This document shows positions 16,516 through 26,270 of a stretch of DNA of 64,000 nt, in pieces. A model generated the notes under the pieces. The model was not told the origin of the DNA, made no database searches, and saw nothing but the letters and a program-made list of their open reading frames with translations. A program made the translations under genes and the position numbers. The stretch's first letter is position 1, and every line of letters begins with the position of its first letter. The DNA is from Pseudoalteromonas sp. MMG010 (GTDB lineage: Bacteria > Pseudomonadota > Gammaproteobacteria > Enterobacterales > Alteromonadaceae): the NCBI RefSeq assembly GCF_018100905.1, contig NZ_JAGJEG010000013.1:1-64000 (forward strand), given 5' to 3'.

Positions 16516-17584
16516 TAAGTAGCTCCTCATAAAGAGCATCTAATTGCGGAATAATTGCTTGGGCAGAGAATTTGGCTTCAAAACGACTTTTTGCATTTTT
16601 AGCCAATGCCGTATTCAACGACCGATTATCGATTGCTAAAGTCAACAACCGAGATAACTCAGCAACATCCCCTGCATCAAACAATAAGCCGCTTTTTTCA
16701 TCCTCTATTGCATCTGGGATACCACCAGCTCTTGAAGCGATAATCGCTTTTTGAGCCGACATCGCCTCAAGTACCCCCATAGGAAAACCTTCATTGTAAC
16801 TAGGTAAACAAAACACATCGGCTCGCGCCAACCAATCTAACTTGTCTTGGCCATTCACCCAGCCTAAAAAAATCACTTGCTCTTCAATACCCAACTCTTT
16901 GGCTTGTTGTTTAAACACATTTAAATCACCATCTCCCCCCAGTATTAGCCTGCTGTTTGGTACCTTTTTATGCACCTGATAGAAGGCTTGAATTAAATCG
17001 GCGACCCCTTTTCTACCCCCTAAACGACCTAAAAATAAAATAGTTCCTGGTTGGATGCTTTCTCTATCAAAGGTTAATGAATCAACCGAATTATAAATCA
17101 CTCTAATTTTAGAACTATCGTCTATTATTGTGCTAACCCATTGTAACCACTGACTAGAGAGTACAATCACTCTATCAACTTGATTAAATATTTTAGCTAT
17201 TTTTATTTGTTGTTTTTTTTCACTTTCATCATGATAAAACTCTTTAAATTCAGCACCATGCAAATGCAAAATAATTTTCACTTTAAACAAACGTAGCAGC
17301 TTCACTAACAATGCTTTTCGTTTATAACTGCCACGCGAAGACATATGAATATGCGCAATCCCAACATGAGATAGAACCAAAGTAAAAAAAGTAATAATTA
17401 AAGCCGACAAATAAACCATTACACGTAAAAAGCCAAACCGGTCATTCCCACTCACATGCGTAACAATATGCTTAACGTGCCATTTTGAAAAAAAGCCAGA
17501 GTCATGAAGCTTATATACAACAGAAGCCACTCCCCCTTTACCGTTTCGTGATGTAGCCAGTGTGATATTTGTTAACTTCCTCAT
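16505..17584 (-). CDS. GT4 family glycosyltransferase (VpsI-like)
   Basis: 359-residue retaining glycosyltransferase of GT-B fold. The C-terminal donor domain carries LFLGRLGGRKGVADLIQAF, the central GGDGDL loop and the donor-binding EGFPMGVLEAMSAQKAIIAS then GGIPD. An early hydrophobic segment (about 50-72) suggests membrane association. It probably adds one sugar of the repeat unit at the cytoplasmic face. The start overlaps the CapK-like gene by 4 nt (ATGA), indicating coupling. Confidence 0.92.
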   Translation of the reverse strand: MRKLTNITLATSRNGKGGVASVVYKLHDSGFFSKWHVKHIVTHVSGNDRFGFLRVMVYLSALIITFFTLVLSHVGIAHIHMSSRGSYKRKALLVKLLRLFKVKIILHLHGAEFKEFYHDESEKKQQIKIAKIFNQVDRVIVLSSQWLQWVSTIIDDSSKIRVIYNSVDSLTFDRESIQPGTILFLGRLGGRKGVADLIQAFYQVHKKVPNSRLILGGDGDLNVFKQQAKELGIEEQVIFLGWVNGQDKLDWLARADVFCLPSYNEGFPMGVLEAMSAQKAIIASRAGGIPDAIEDEKSGLLFDAGDVAELSRLLTLAIDNRSLNTALAKNAKSRFEAKFSAQAIIPQLDALYEELLNEL

Positions 17585-18939
17585 TTATGCTCCTTATACG
17601 TACAAATTGCTTGGCGTATTTTTCCTGCCTTTGTTTGCTCTAATTGAGGTACTTCATTTACCTGTACTTCAATTGAATAACCAACCCTTTCATGTGTATT
17701 GTGAATCAAAATAGCTTTTTGCTGCTCATCAAACACATTCGGTTCGACGACCACTCTAATCTCAATTTTTTCTTTTTGCTGTTGATAAAATTGACACGCC
17801 AACACCCCTTTAACGCCTTTAGAAATATGGTTTAAGATCGCTATTTTTTGTCCATCTTCACCTATCAAGTAATCCCCAATTCGTCCTTCTATCTGCTCGA
17901 CAATAGGGAATGAAGAGCCACAAGGGCAGCTTGTCTCGTGCGAGATAACAACGTAATCACCGGTTTTATATCGAATTAATGGATAAAGAGAATTATTAAA
18001 GTTAGTTCCCACAATTTCTGCGCGTTCTCGGCCATCAATCATGTTACCTGCAGGTAGTAGCTCCACATAAGCGTAATCGGTAAAAATATGATATCGACCA
18101 TGTTCACAACTCCCAATCGCAGCCACTCGTTCGAATAACCCATACCAGTCAAAAACTACACATTTAAAGCGCTCCTCTATTAACGCTTTATGTTCTTTAG
18201 ATAAGGATTCTGAGGAAGTTACAATCGATTTTAATTCGCCAGGGTAATAAGCGTCAGTGCTTTGTAAGTACTTAGCCAAGGCAACGATAGAAGACGGGTA
18301 TGCTTGTATAATGTCGACACCAAATTCATGCATTGCATGTAAATATAGAGGCATTGATTGCACTGTAAGATGAAACGAAGAGAGGAGAATCATATTTTCA
18401 AAATATGAATACCGCCAAAAAGGGGCTGACTTAGTCGCGACAGGCACCACCATATCGCCACGTAACCATGCACGTTTATCGCCTTTTTTAAAGCCCGCCC
18501 AGGTTAAATAACGCGATACAAACGCCTGCTCTCGTAATACCGAGTTTAAATTTTGAGGAATGCTTAACGCCTGCCCTGTTGTACCACTGGTTTCACCTTT
18601 CACTATCACACCATTAGAATCATGGCTGAAAAACTGCTCTTTCTGTGCCTTTAACATCGCCTTATCTATAAAAGGAAAATCAGTAATTCCCAATTCCATA
18701 TTAATATTTAGTTTCTGATAAAAAGGGACCTTTTCAGCGGCGTTTGCTAAAGTGTGCTGTAGCTGTTCAGCGGCAAATGAGTTTATCGCCTGTTCGTTAT
18801 AACTATGTGCAGTGATTTGCTGAAGTAGCTTAGCATTGCCATGCTTTTCCCTAATCAACTTACGTATGAGCGCTCGTACTGAAAGCATAATATTTTGCAC
18901 CAGCACCGGAGCATGTTGATATAAAAAAGATGTATACAT
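17581..18939 (-). CDS. CapK/phenylacetate-CoA-ligase-like adenylation enzyme (VpsH position)
   Basis: 452 residues with the adenylate-forming signature GETSGTTGQALSIPQ, later YGLFERVAAIGSCEHG, and the YPLIRYKTGDYVVI segment typical of the CapK branch of the PaaK family. A cysteine pair in HETSCPCGSSFP is typical of this branch. Such enzymes occur in many capsule loci, but their substrate is generally unproven; acyl activation for polymer modification is one idea. In this locus it could supply acyl groups to one of the two hexapeptide acyltransferases. Confidence 0.88.
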   Translation of the reverse strand: MYTSFLYQHAPVLVQNIMLSVRALIRKLIREKHGNAKLLQQITAHSYNEQAINSFAAEQLQHTLANAAEKVPFYQKLNINMELGITDFPFIDKAMLKAQKEQFFSHDSNGVIVKGETSGTTGQALSIPQNLNSVLREQAFVSRYLTWAGFKKGDKRAWLRGDMVVPVATKSAPFWRYSYFENMILLSSFHLTVQSMPLYLHAMHEFGVDIIQAYPSSIVALAKYLQSTDAYYPGELKSIVTSSESLSKEHKALIEERFKCVVFDWYGLFERVAAIGSCEHGRYHIFTDYAYVELLPAGNMIDGRERAEIVGTNFNNSLYPLIRYKTGDYVVISHETSCPCGSSFPIVEQIEGRIGDYLIGEDGQKIAILNHISKGVKGVLACQFYQQQKEKIEIRVVVEPNVFDEQQKAILIHNTHERVGYSIEVQVNEVPQLEQTKAGKIRQAICTYKEHK

Positions 18940-18995
18940 AAAATAACCTGTCCTTTTGTTATTTAACTTATTTCTATGGAAAAACTAATTTTAGC

Positions 18996-19009
18996 TGTTA
19001 CCAGTAACA
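18996..19009. promoter_or_regulatory. 14-bp palindrome in the vpsG-vpsH gap
   Basis: TGTTACCAGTAACA consists of two 6-bp arms around CA, about 60 nt before the CapK-like start. It has the form of a dimeric regulator site, but no promoter is evident nearby and chance is possible. Confidence 0.25.
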
Positions 19010-19022
19010 CCAAATGAAATAC

Positions 19023-19454
19023 TCAGTAATAGTCTTTCGGATTAATATTTTGCTTGATAATTTTTGCCGGCATACCTGCAACGACACAATTATTAGGGAC
19101 ACTTGTAATGACCACGGCATTAGCACCAATCACACAATTATTACCAATTTTAATATCACCTAAAATCTTAGCCCCTGTCGAAATGAAGCACCCTTTACCT
19201 ATCATTGGTACACCTATTGAGTGTGATTTACCGCCAATCGTGACATTAGATCCTATAGTGCAGCCGTCACCAATGACACATCGCTTGTGGATCACAACAC
19301 CAATTCCACCATAAGCAAAAGTGACATTGTTACCAATTTGACTCTCAGAAAATACGGCGCTGTTATGAACAAAACGGATCAATGCATTTATGCATTTAGG
19401 TAAAAATGGAATGTTTTTGCGATAGAAATAAGAGCCAATTCGGTATAATTTCAT
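19023..19454 (-). CDS. Hexapeptide acyltransferase (VpsG-like)
   Basis: 143 residues with left-handed beta-helix hexapeptide repeats (IGNNVTFAYGGIGVVIHK, IGDGCTIGSNVTIGG, IGKGCFISTGAKILGDIKIG) and the ending VPNNCVVAGMPAKIIK typical of serine-acetyltransferase-like sugar acetyltransferases. The catalytic His is probably in IHKRC or KSHSIG. It likely O-acetylates a sugar of the polymer or precursor. The start overlaps the polymerase gene by 4 nt. Confidence 0.9.
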   Translation of the reverse strand: MKLYRIGSYFYRKNIPFLPKCINALIRFVHNSAVFSESQIGNNVTFAYGGIGVVIHKRCVIGDGCTIGSNVTIGGKSHSIGVPMIGKGCFISTGAKILGDIKIGNNCVIGANAVVITSVPNNCVVAGMPAKIIKQNINPKDYY

Positions 19455-20653
19455 CGTTTTATCCTACAGGTTGCATACAAATAAAAAGAACTAAATAAAA
19501 GCAGTAAGGCAGGCGTTTTAGAGGTAAGCGCATTATTTGTCACCGATACGCTAACAAATACCAGCAAAGGTACAAAGAGCTTAATACCTCTTTTAAATGC
19601 CAAGTTAACCGCAACGCTATAACAACTAATCATTAATAACATCGTACAAAGCAGACCAAAGCTCACTACCCAACCAATGATATAATTTTCGATAACATTA
19701 ATATCAATATAAAACGCTATGTTATTGATTAGTTGCTGTGATGCACCAAATAGCCACTCCTCCACAGTTAATTGATCTAAAATGGTAAAAACGTCAAACC
19801 GTGCTTGGGCACTATTATCTATATAAAGCTTGCTTAGTACACGAGCTCCGATGGGCGTTAAAGCTAAAATAAGTACAAGACCCATAATCAAAAAGAAGAA
19901 AAGGCCTTGTATTAAAGCAAACTGTACTTTTGTTACTTTTACTCCCGTACTAAAAAACCGAACCACTTCAGGTAGCATAAATAACAACATACCAACAATA
20001 AATATAGCCAGAGCAGCCCTCCCCCCAAATGCAAATAAGGCTAAAAAAGAAATAGCAAAATAAGCTAATGCGGGTAAGCGAGTGTGATTGAGTAAAATAG
20101 GTGTTAATGCCGCGGTGATTAAAGCATTGTTTAACGGAAAATTTAAAAGCGCCGTTGAACGAAAAAAACTAAAATGAGCAAATTCAACAGCCATTAACGT
20201 CGTGCCCATTGCAAACTCTAAAATTGCAATCACAGAATTTAACAACAGCATGTATGCAATAAATCGTAATAACTTAATTTTATGGTTTGTATTGAGTTGA
20301 GCCAAAGTAAAAAATAATAAGAGCGGTACGAAGATAGTATCAATTAAATAAGCCATCCCTGAGGTTCCAAACCGTATTAGCCCGTATACGATAACTATCG
20401 CAATACTAATAATACTCAACAACCAAACGAGTCTGAATCCCCCTAACTGTAACCAACTATGATTTATCCCTCTGGTAATACAAATAAATGCCGTCAATAA
20501 CATTAATAAATAACTATAAAAATGAATTTTTATAACCGCGCTTCCACCTTCAGAAACATATTGAATACCTAAATTTTCCAATAAATAAGCACTTAAAATA
20601 AAAGCACTAAATAAAACAAGCTGATGCCAATAATAAATTGCGTTATCAGACAT
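19451..20653 (-). CDS. VpsF-like/Wzy-type exopolysaccharide polymerase
   Basis: 400-residue integral membrane protein with roughly ten or more hydrophobic helices and a larger periplasmic loop near 275-315 (GARVLSKLYIDNSAQARFDVFTIL to EEWLFGASQQ). The FGGRAALAIFIVG segment and the loop resemble Wzy/O-antigen-ligase proteins. Located between the flippase and the acetyltransferase, it is the best candidate for the inner-membrane polymerase joining repeat units. Sequence conservation in this class is weak, so the role rests largely on topology and position. Confidence 0.8.
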   Translation of the reverse strand: MSDNAIYYWHQLVLFSAFILSAYLLENLGIQYVSEGGSAVIKIHFYSYLLMLLTAFICITRGINHSWLQLGGFRLVWLLSIISIAIVIVYGLIRFGTSGMAYLIDTIFVPLLLFFTLAQLNTNHKIKLLRFIAYMLLLNSVIAILEFAMGTTLMAVEFAHFSFFRSTALLNFPLNNALITAALTPILLNHTRLPALAYFAISFLALFAFGGRAALAIFIVGMLLFMLPEVVRFFSTGVKVTKVQFALIQGLFFFLIMGLVLILALTPIGARVLSKLYIDNSAQARFDVFTILDQLTVEEWLFGASQQLINNIAFYIDINVIENYIIGWVVSFGLLCTMLLMISCYSVAVNLAFKRGIKLFVPLLVFVSVSVTNNALTSKTPALLLLFSSFYLYATCRIKR

Positions 20654-22061
20654 ATTTCCCCCACCATATTAAGCAACGCTTGATATTTTGTAGAATTAAT
20701 ACCGTAACAAATACCCCCCCACCTAAAGCAATAAGGCATGTTAACGCAATGTATGGCGATAAATTCAGTTGTAAAATAATGGGTTTTAAAAACAGTAAAC
20801 TAATTAGCATAACACCCGTTGCTATCGTTATTTTTAGTACTTGTATCGGTATATTGAATTTATAACCACGGCGCTTTGCCACAATAAAACTAAACAAAAT
20901 GGCAAAGCCATTGGCACATAATCCTGCCAGAGCAGCACCTAATAAGCCAAAAGTCGGCAGCAATAGCACTATACACAGTATATTTAAGGCTAAGGTGAAC
21001 ACGCTATTGTGCACCAAATACTTAGTAGTGAGCGTAAACTGCAGCCCATGATCTATGTAATGCCCTTTTAAATTTAATAAAAAAACAGATGCGCATAATA
21101 CATAAATAATAGCGCTATTTTCGGGCATATAGTCTTGACTTAGCAGTACAGGAATAATCGATTCGGCTAATAAACTAAAGCCAACAAATGCGGGTAACGT
21201 CACAGCCAGTAAAATACTCAAATACTGTCCATGAGCGATTTGCAGTTGCTCTGGTAGATGTGCTTTTTTTGATAATTCAGGGTAACTAGGTAACGCCACT
21301 AAAGTAAAAAGTAACGCGCCAATACCAAGGACAATATTCGCTAACGCGGCAAACACTCCGGTTTGCGCTAAATCTAAGTATTCGGCTATAAAATATCTGT
21401 CGATACGAGAATAAATACTCAAGATCACGCCGCTTAACATTAAAGGTAACCCATAGCTGCAAAGGGCTTTACAGTTATCGGTTTTTAAAAATTGAAACTG
21501 TAGTGGCAAGCGCGAAAACAAAATAATAGCGCCGGTTATATGCGAAATAATAATGCCGTAAATCGCCATACTCATATCGGCATTAAAGTGTAGTAGTAAC
21601 CAGCTAATACAAATAACCAACAAGGCTTGTACCATCGCCGCTAATTTAAAAAGTGAGGCACGCTCATTTAAGCGAGTATAATCAAGATAAAAGAAATACA
21701 ATGCTTTGCTAAAAAACAGCACAAAAGTCAGTATCTGTATTTTTAAAGTTAATAGCTCAACAAGGTATAAACACACACTAATCAATACAAACGCCGGGAG
21801 CGTGCATAACAATAGAATGAGTAAACTAAGCCCTGCGTATTCTAATGCGTCTTGTTTATTTTTTTCGGGGAGCAAACGCAACATACTCGCGTTGATCCAT
21901 TGTGCGGCCACCGCTCTCACCACTTCCATTGAGAGAAAAATCAGTGACAACATTCCGTATTCAACAATAGTTAAATACTTGGTATGAATACTAATTAATG
22001 CAAATATACTCACTGCAGAAAACAGTTGCACTGGTGCGTAAGTAAATAGTTTTAGCAACAT
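20646..22061 (-). CDS. Wzx-like polysaccharide flippase (VpsE-like)
   Basis: 471-residue MOP-superfamily membrane protein with about 12-14 helices. It begins MLLKLFTYAPVQLFSAVSIFALISI and carries the family-typical GLPLMLSGVILSIYSRIDRYFIAEYLDLAQTGVFAALANI. It is predicted to flip undecaprenyl-linked repeat units to the periplasm. It overlaps the polymerase gene by 8 nt, forming a Wzx-Wzy pair. Confidence 0.92.
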   Translation of the reverse strand: MLLKLFTYAPVQLFSAVSIFALISIHTKYLTIVEYGMLSLIFLSMEVVRAVAAQWINASMLRLLPEKNKQDALEYAGLSLLILLLCTLPAFVLISVCLYLVELLTLKIQILTFVLFFSKALYFFYLDYTRLNERASLFKLAAMVQALLVICISWLLLHFNADMSMAIYGIIISHITGAIILFSRLPLQFQFLKTDNCKALCSYGLPLMLSGVILSIYSRIDRYFIAEYLDLAQTGVFAALANIVLGIGALLFTLVALPSYPELSKKAHLPEQLQIAHGQYLSILLAVTLPAFVGFSLLAESIIPVLLSQDYMPENSAIIYVLCASVFLLNLKGHYIDHGLQFTLTTKYLVHNSVFTLALNILCIVLLLPTFGLLGAALAGLCANGFAILFSFIVAKRRGYKFNIPIQVLKITIATGVMLISLLFLKPIILQLNLSPYIALTCLIALGGGVFVTVLILQNIKRCLIWWGKYV

Positions 22062-22110
22062 ACAGATAAACCTACACGGCTATATGCAGCCGATTGCTTA
22101 ACTATATAGA

Positions 22111-23265
22111 TCATTTATTTACCATTTTTCTATAACAAGCTTCATATGACTGTAGAATATGTGAAGGTAAAAAAGTTTCTTCAATTAAACTCCCTGAATC
22201 AAGGGGGGATTTAGCTATGTTAACAATTTTATCTGCAATGGCTTCGTAATCCTTACTATCCATAATATGTAAGTGGTCCCCAAAAATATTGTGTTCATAG
22301 AAATCATTTACAATTCCGGTGTTGCTAGACACGACCTTTAACCCCGTGGCGAGCATTTCTAATGGCACTAAACCAAATGTTTCTTGCGATGACAGAAACA
22401 CACCAACATGACTTTTTAAATACAAAGAAATAATCTGCGCTGTCGATTTAGAACCAACAAACGTTATTTTTTCTTGCAAACCCTTTTTTAAAATTAACGC
22501 AGTTAACTGCTTAAAATAAACAGGGCTACTTTGAGCGCCAATCACTACTAGCTCAACATTCACATTTTGCTTATTAATACATTCAACAACTTCAATTATG
22601 TGGTGAATGCCTTTTCGAGGTGTTAGCAATGCACAAGTTACCAGTCGAATGGTGTCATTTGATAACTCTGGTTTGCGTGATGTAAAAAAAAGTGGGTTTA
22701 AAGGGTTATAAACTACATCTATAGGTTCATTTAGTTCAGGCTCGACTTGTTTTTTTAAGAAGCGACTCACACACGTATAACGAGTGATAAAGTAAGGTGC
22801 GATAAATGGAATAAGCCTCTCATAAAGAAAGTTATTTAATCGCCCCTGCGGCTTTCTACAAATTTTTTTATAGCTATGTAACGTTGCAAGTAAAGGAGCT
22901 TTTGCACCTAAAAAAATCAACCAAGAAATAAGGTGGCTATGAATAATATCGGCTTGATAATGTTTTATTTCTTTACGAATAATACTGAGTTGATAACACA
23001 AGCTTGGCATTTTAAGCCACTTATTCGTCGTATTAGCTGCCACATTATATTGAATAATTTCTAAGCCTTGATGCACTTGTGTTAACTGAGCATTACTGGC
23101 GACTGAATTAGTCGGATCAAAAGCTATAACACGATAATGAAAGTGCTTTGATGGTGTGTTTTGTAACTCACTCAGTAACACTTGGCATACAGAATCAACC
23201 CCTCCTGTATTTTTTTCACCCCAATTTAAAGTTGATAAAGGGACTATTAATAATACTTTTTTCAC
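22111..23265 (-). CDS. GT4 family glycosyltransferase (VpsD-like)
   Basis: 384-residue GT-B glycosyltransferase. The donor-site half has LVTCALLTPRKGIHHIIEVV, VELVVIGAQSSPVYF and SSQETFGLVPLEMLATGLKVVSS, the EX7E-type motif. The N-terminus resembles family members that begin with GGVDSVCQVLLSEL. The start is GTG, immediately after the TAA of the upstream acetyltransferase gene, so translation is probably coupled. It adds a sugar to the lipid-linked repeat unit; specificity unknown. Confidence 0.9.
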   Translation of the reverse strand: MKKVLLIVPLSTLNWGEKNTGGVDSVCQVLLSELQNTPSKHFHYRVIAFDPTNSVASNAQLTQVHQGLEIIQYNVAANTTNKWLKMPSLCYQLSIIRKEIKHYQADIIHSHLISWLIFLGAKAPLLATLHSYKKICRKPQGRLNNFLYERLIPFIAPYFITRYTCVSRFLKKQVEPELNEPIDVVYNPLNPLFFTSRKPELSNDTIRLVTCALLTPRKGIHHIIEVVECINKQNVNVELVVIGAQSSPVYFKQLTALILKKGLQEKITFVGSKSTAQIISLYLKSHVGVFLSSQETFGLVPLEMLATGLKVVSSNTGIVNDFYEHNIFGDHLHIMDSKDYEAIADKIVNIAKSPLDSGSLIEETFLPSHILQSYEACYRKMVNK

Positions 23266-23814
23266 TTAATGATCGCCTTCAAATGGGTTAACTATAAAAA
23301 TCCCCTCTTGCTTATCAGATATTACGCGTGCTGGATTACCCACCACTGTGCAATTATCCAATACATTTTTCACAACCACACTACCTGCCCCAATAGCCGC
23401 ACAGTTTCCTATAAGCACATGTTCGACAACACACACATTCGGCCCAATATAAACATTGTCACCAATAACGGCTGCTTGCCCATAATTCGAACCAATTGTA
23501 GTAAACTGGCTTAAATTACAGTTTTTTCCTATAACCGCGGTGCTGTTGATAACAATAGAAGTGGCATGACCTAAATAGAGCCCAGGACCAATTTTAGTTT
23601 CTTTTGGTATTTGTATTTGATACTTAATAGATAGATGGCGGTGCATAAATTGAGCGGTAAACCGCACAATATAGTTTTTGCTAAGACATAACCGAAACCA
23701 AAACATGTACTTAAAACCACAATTACTATTTAATAGGTTTTTTATTAAAGCGCTAAACGAATATTGTGCCGTGTAACGAAATAAATCGGCTTTAATTAAT
23801 TGAAATGGCGTCAT
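23266..23814 (-). CDS. Serine-acetyltransferase-like enzyme (VpsC-like)
   Basis: 182 residues from the ATG giving MTPFQLIKADLFRY, which has GTGAGG about 10 nt upstream; an ATG six codons earlier (23832) is also possible. An N-terminal helical region (ADLFRYTAQYSF) resembles serine acetyltransferases. Hexapeptide repeats follow (IGPGLYLGHATSIVIN, IGKNCNLSQFTTIGSN, IGDNVYIGPNVCVVEHVLIG) and the ending is NCTVVGNPARVIS. In an exopolysaccharide locus it more probably acetylates a sugar than makes O-acetylserine. Confidence 0.9.
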   Translation of the reverse strand: MTPFQLIKADLFRYTAQYSFSALIKNLLNSNCGFKYMFWFRLCLSKNYIVRFTAQFMHRHLSIKYQIQIPKETKIGPGLYLGHATSIVINSTAVIGKNCNLSQFTTIGSNYGQAAVIGDNVYIGPNVCVVEHVLIGNCAAIGAGSVVVKNVLDNCTVVGNPARVISDKQEGIFIVNPFEGDH

Positions 23815-23840
23815 ATTATCAAGCCTCACCATCTATCACG

Positions 23841-25091
23841 TTAAATAATGCCACGAGTATCAATGACAACTTTAGATGCAAACTGGGTTTTGTCTGCTAC
23901 TTTAAACTGCTTGTGATCAACCAAAACGACAATAATATTGGCAACATCTAATGCAGTTTCAAGAGTGGTAAGCTCAACTTTGCTCTGGGCTAAACTGCTT
24001 GGTAGAGTTTTAATATTAGGTTCTACGGCTAATAAAGTACCCACCTCTTTATCTACCAACTCATGTAAAATTTGTAACGCAGGGCTTTCTCTCAAATCAT
24101 CAATATCGGCTTTAAATGCCAATCCTAAACATGCTATTACGGGGCGCTTAAACTCATCGGCCGCTTGCACAACTTTATCAATAACATGGAAAGGTTTAGC
24201 GTCATTGATTAATCGAGCTTGTCGAATCAGCTTTGCTTCTTGCGGGCAACTACTGACAATAAACCAAGGGTCTACAGCAATACAGTGTCCACCAACCCCA
24301 GGACCAGGTGATAAAATATTCACCCGCGGATGACGATTTGCTAGTTTAATTAATTCCCAAACATTAATTTTTAATTTGTCACAAATCACAGACAGTTCAT
24401 TGGCAAATGCGATATTGACATCACGAAATGAGTTTTCGGTTAATTTAGCCAACTCTGCGGTTCTGGCATGCGTAGTAATACATTCACCACGTACAAATGT
24501 TTGGTACAGTGCCACGGCTTTATCACTACATGCTTGGCTCATTCCACCAATCACTCGGTCGTTCGATACCAGCTCTTGCAATACATACCCAGGTAAGACT
24601 CGCTCAGGACAATGAGCTACATTAATATCGGCATAATCACCTTTATCTTGCGGAAATGATAAATCTGGACGTGCTTCACTTAACCAGTGTGCCAGCTTTT
24701 CTGTCGCCCCGACTGGCGAAGTTGATTCTAGCACCACCAAATTGCCTTTTTCTAATACTGGTGCAATGGCCTGTGCAGCACTTTGTATATAACTTAAATC
24801 GGCTGCATGATCACAGGTATCATCTTGTGTAAAAGGAGTGGGTACAGCCACCATAAATACATCCGCTTTTTCGGCTGTAGTGGTCGCTTTTAAATTACCC
24901 GTAGTCACCACACTTCGAACAATAATATCTAAATCTGGCTCGACTATATGAATTTCACCCGCATTAATGGTATCAACAGCGGTTTGATTTACATCCACAC
25001 CAATTACTTGCATACCACGCGAGGCAATAATCGCAGCAGTCGGAAGACCGATGTAACCTAACCCTACTACACATACTGTTTTTATCATCAT
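23841..25091 (-). CDS. wecC: UDP-N-acetyl-D-mannosamine dehydrogenase WecC
   Basis: Oxidises UDP-ManNAc twice with NAD+ to UDP-ManNAcA. 416 residues: N-terminal Rossmann motif VGLGYIGLPTA, VAVPTPF, LVVLESTSPVGATEKL, AHCPERVLPG, the catalytic cysteine in GPGVGGHCIAVDPWF, and C-terminal GLAFKADIDDLRESPAL. The start has AGGGAA upstream; a second ATG follows directly. It works with the adjacent epimerase gene and matches vpsB by order. Confidence 0.95.
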   Translation of the reverse strand: MMIKTVCVVGLGYIGLPTAAIIASRGMQVIGVDVNQTAVDTINAGEIHIVEPDLDIIVRSVVTTGNLKATTTAEKADVFMVAVPTPFTQDDTCDHAADLSYIQSAAQAIAPVLEKGNLVVLESTSPVGATEKLAHWLSEARPDLSFPQDKGDYADINVAHCPERVLPGYVLQELVSNDRVIGGMSQACSDKAVALYQTFVRGECITTHARTAELAKLTENSFRDVNIAFANELSVICDKLKINVWELIKLANRHPRVNILSPGPGVGGHCIAVDPWFIVSSCPQEAKLIRQARLINDAKPFHVIDKVVQAADEFKRPVIACLGLAFKADIDDLRESPALQILHELVDKEVGTLLAVEPNIKTLPSSLAQSKVELTTLETALDVANIIVVLVDHKQFKVADKTQFASKVVIDTRGII

Positions 25092-25133
25092 GTGCTAAAT
25101 TCCCTTTTTGTGTGATTAAAAATAAATGACTTT

Positions 25134-26270
25134 TTAATTAATATTAAAATGCTGTTTAATATGTTTGATTATTCGCAAACAAGCTTGCCCATCGCCATAA
25201 GGGTTATGCGCTAAGCTCATCGAGTTATAGTGCTCAGCGTTATTCAATAAACGATTTACTTCATCAACAATACATTGAGGATCAGTACCTACTAATTTTA
25301 CTGTGCCAGCTAACACGGCTTCAGGTCGTTCGGTTGTATCTCGCATAACTAAAACGGGTTTACCTAAACTCGGGGCTTCTTCTTGTACACCGCCTGAGTC
25401 GGTAACAATGATATGCGCTCTATTCATTAGATAAACAAAAGGTAAATACTCTTGTGGTTCGATAAGAAAAACATTGTCAAGCGAACTTAAAATACGATTA
25501 ACAGGTTCTCGTACATTAGGATTTAAATGCATTGGATATAAAATTTGTATATCGTCATGCTGCGAGGCTATTTCTGCAAGGGCGGTACAAATTCGCTCAA
25601 ACCCCTCTCCAAAACTTTCACGGCGATGCCCTGTTACCAAAATTAATTTTTTATTGCTATCTAGCTGTGGAAAACGAGCTTGTAAAGTAGTCTGTAATTG
25701 CGGGTCATTATCTATTTTATTAACAACTTGCAATAGTGAATCAATTACCGTATTGCCAGTAATGCTAATTAAATTGTGAGCAATATTTTCACGTTTCAAA
25801 TTATCATATGACGTATTTGTAGGTGCAAAATGTAATTGAGTAATTGCTCCTGTTAACTTGCGATTTCCTTCTTCTGGCCAAGGCGAGCTCAAGTTGCCAG
25901 TGCGTAAACCGGCCTCCACATGTCCAACGGGTATTTGTTGATAAAACGCGGCCAAGCTAGCTGAAAATGTAGTACTGGTATCACCATGTACTAGCACTAT
26001 ATCTGGTTTAAAATCATTAAAAACAGCTTTCAACCCTTGCAAAATATTACTGGTGATATCAAACAAGCTTTGTCCGGGTTTCATAATATTTAAATCGTAA
26101 TCCGGTGATATTGAAAACAACTCCAATACTTGATCGAGCATCTCCCTATGCTGTGCAGTGACACATACCTTTGCATCAATCCCCTCTTCGCTCGCTAGTA
26201 AACTCACTAATGGGGCCATTTTAATAGCCTCTGGGCGAGTGCCAAACACACTAACAACTTTCAGTTTCAT
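25134..26270 (-). CDS. wecB: UDP-N-acetylglucosamine 2-epimerase (non-hydrolysing) WecB
   Basis: Converts UDP-GlcNAc to UDP-ManNAc. 378 residues from the ATG giving [21 protein letters not shown]; a TTG four codons earlier also opens the frame, but the family N-terminus favours the ATG. Motifs include [50 protein letters not shown] and [29 protein letters not shown]. It is the first gene of the minus-strand locus and matches vpsA by order. Confidence 0.95.
   Translation of the reverse strand: MKLKVVSVFGTRPEAIKMAPLVSLLASEEGIDAKVCVTAQHREMLDQVLELFSISPDYDLNIMKPGQSLFDITSNILQGLKAVFNDFKPDIVLVHGDTSTTFSASLAAFYQQIPVGHVEAGLRTGNLSSPWPEEGNRKLTGAITQLHFAPTNTSYDNLKRENIAHNLISITGNTVIDSLLQVVNKIDNDPQLQTTLQARFPQLDSNKKLILVTGHRRESFGEGFERICTALAEIASQHDDIQILYPMHLNPNVREPVNRILSSLDNVFLIEPQEYLPFVYLMNRAHIIVTDSGGVQEEAPSLGKPVLVMRDTTERPEAVLAGTVKLVGTDPQCIVDEVNRLLNNAEHYNSMSLAHNPYGDGQACLRIIKHIKQHFNIN

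Noticed and set aside
22077-22092. Hairpin CGGCT/AGCCG between the flippase and the VpsD-like gene as a terminator
   Set aside because: Stem of only 5 bp and no T-run on the transcribed strand.
23938-24615. Plus-strand open frames opposite wecC and many similar antisense frames elsewhere
   Set aside because: They lie fully inside well-supported genes on the other strand, have no ribosome-binding sites or known motifs, and have unlikely composition.
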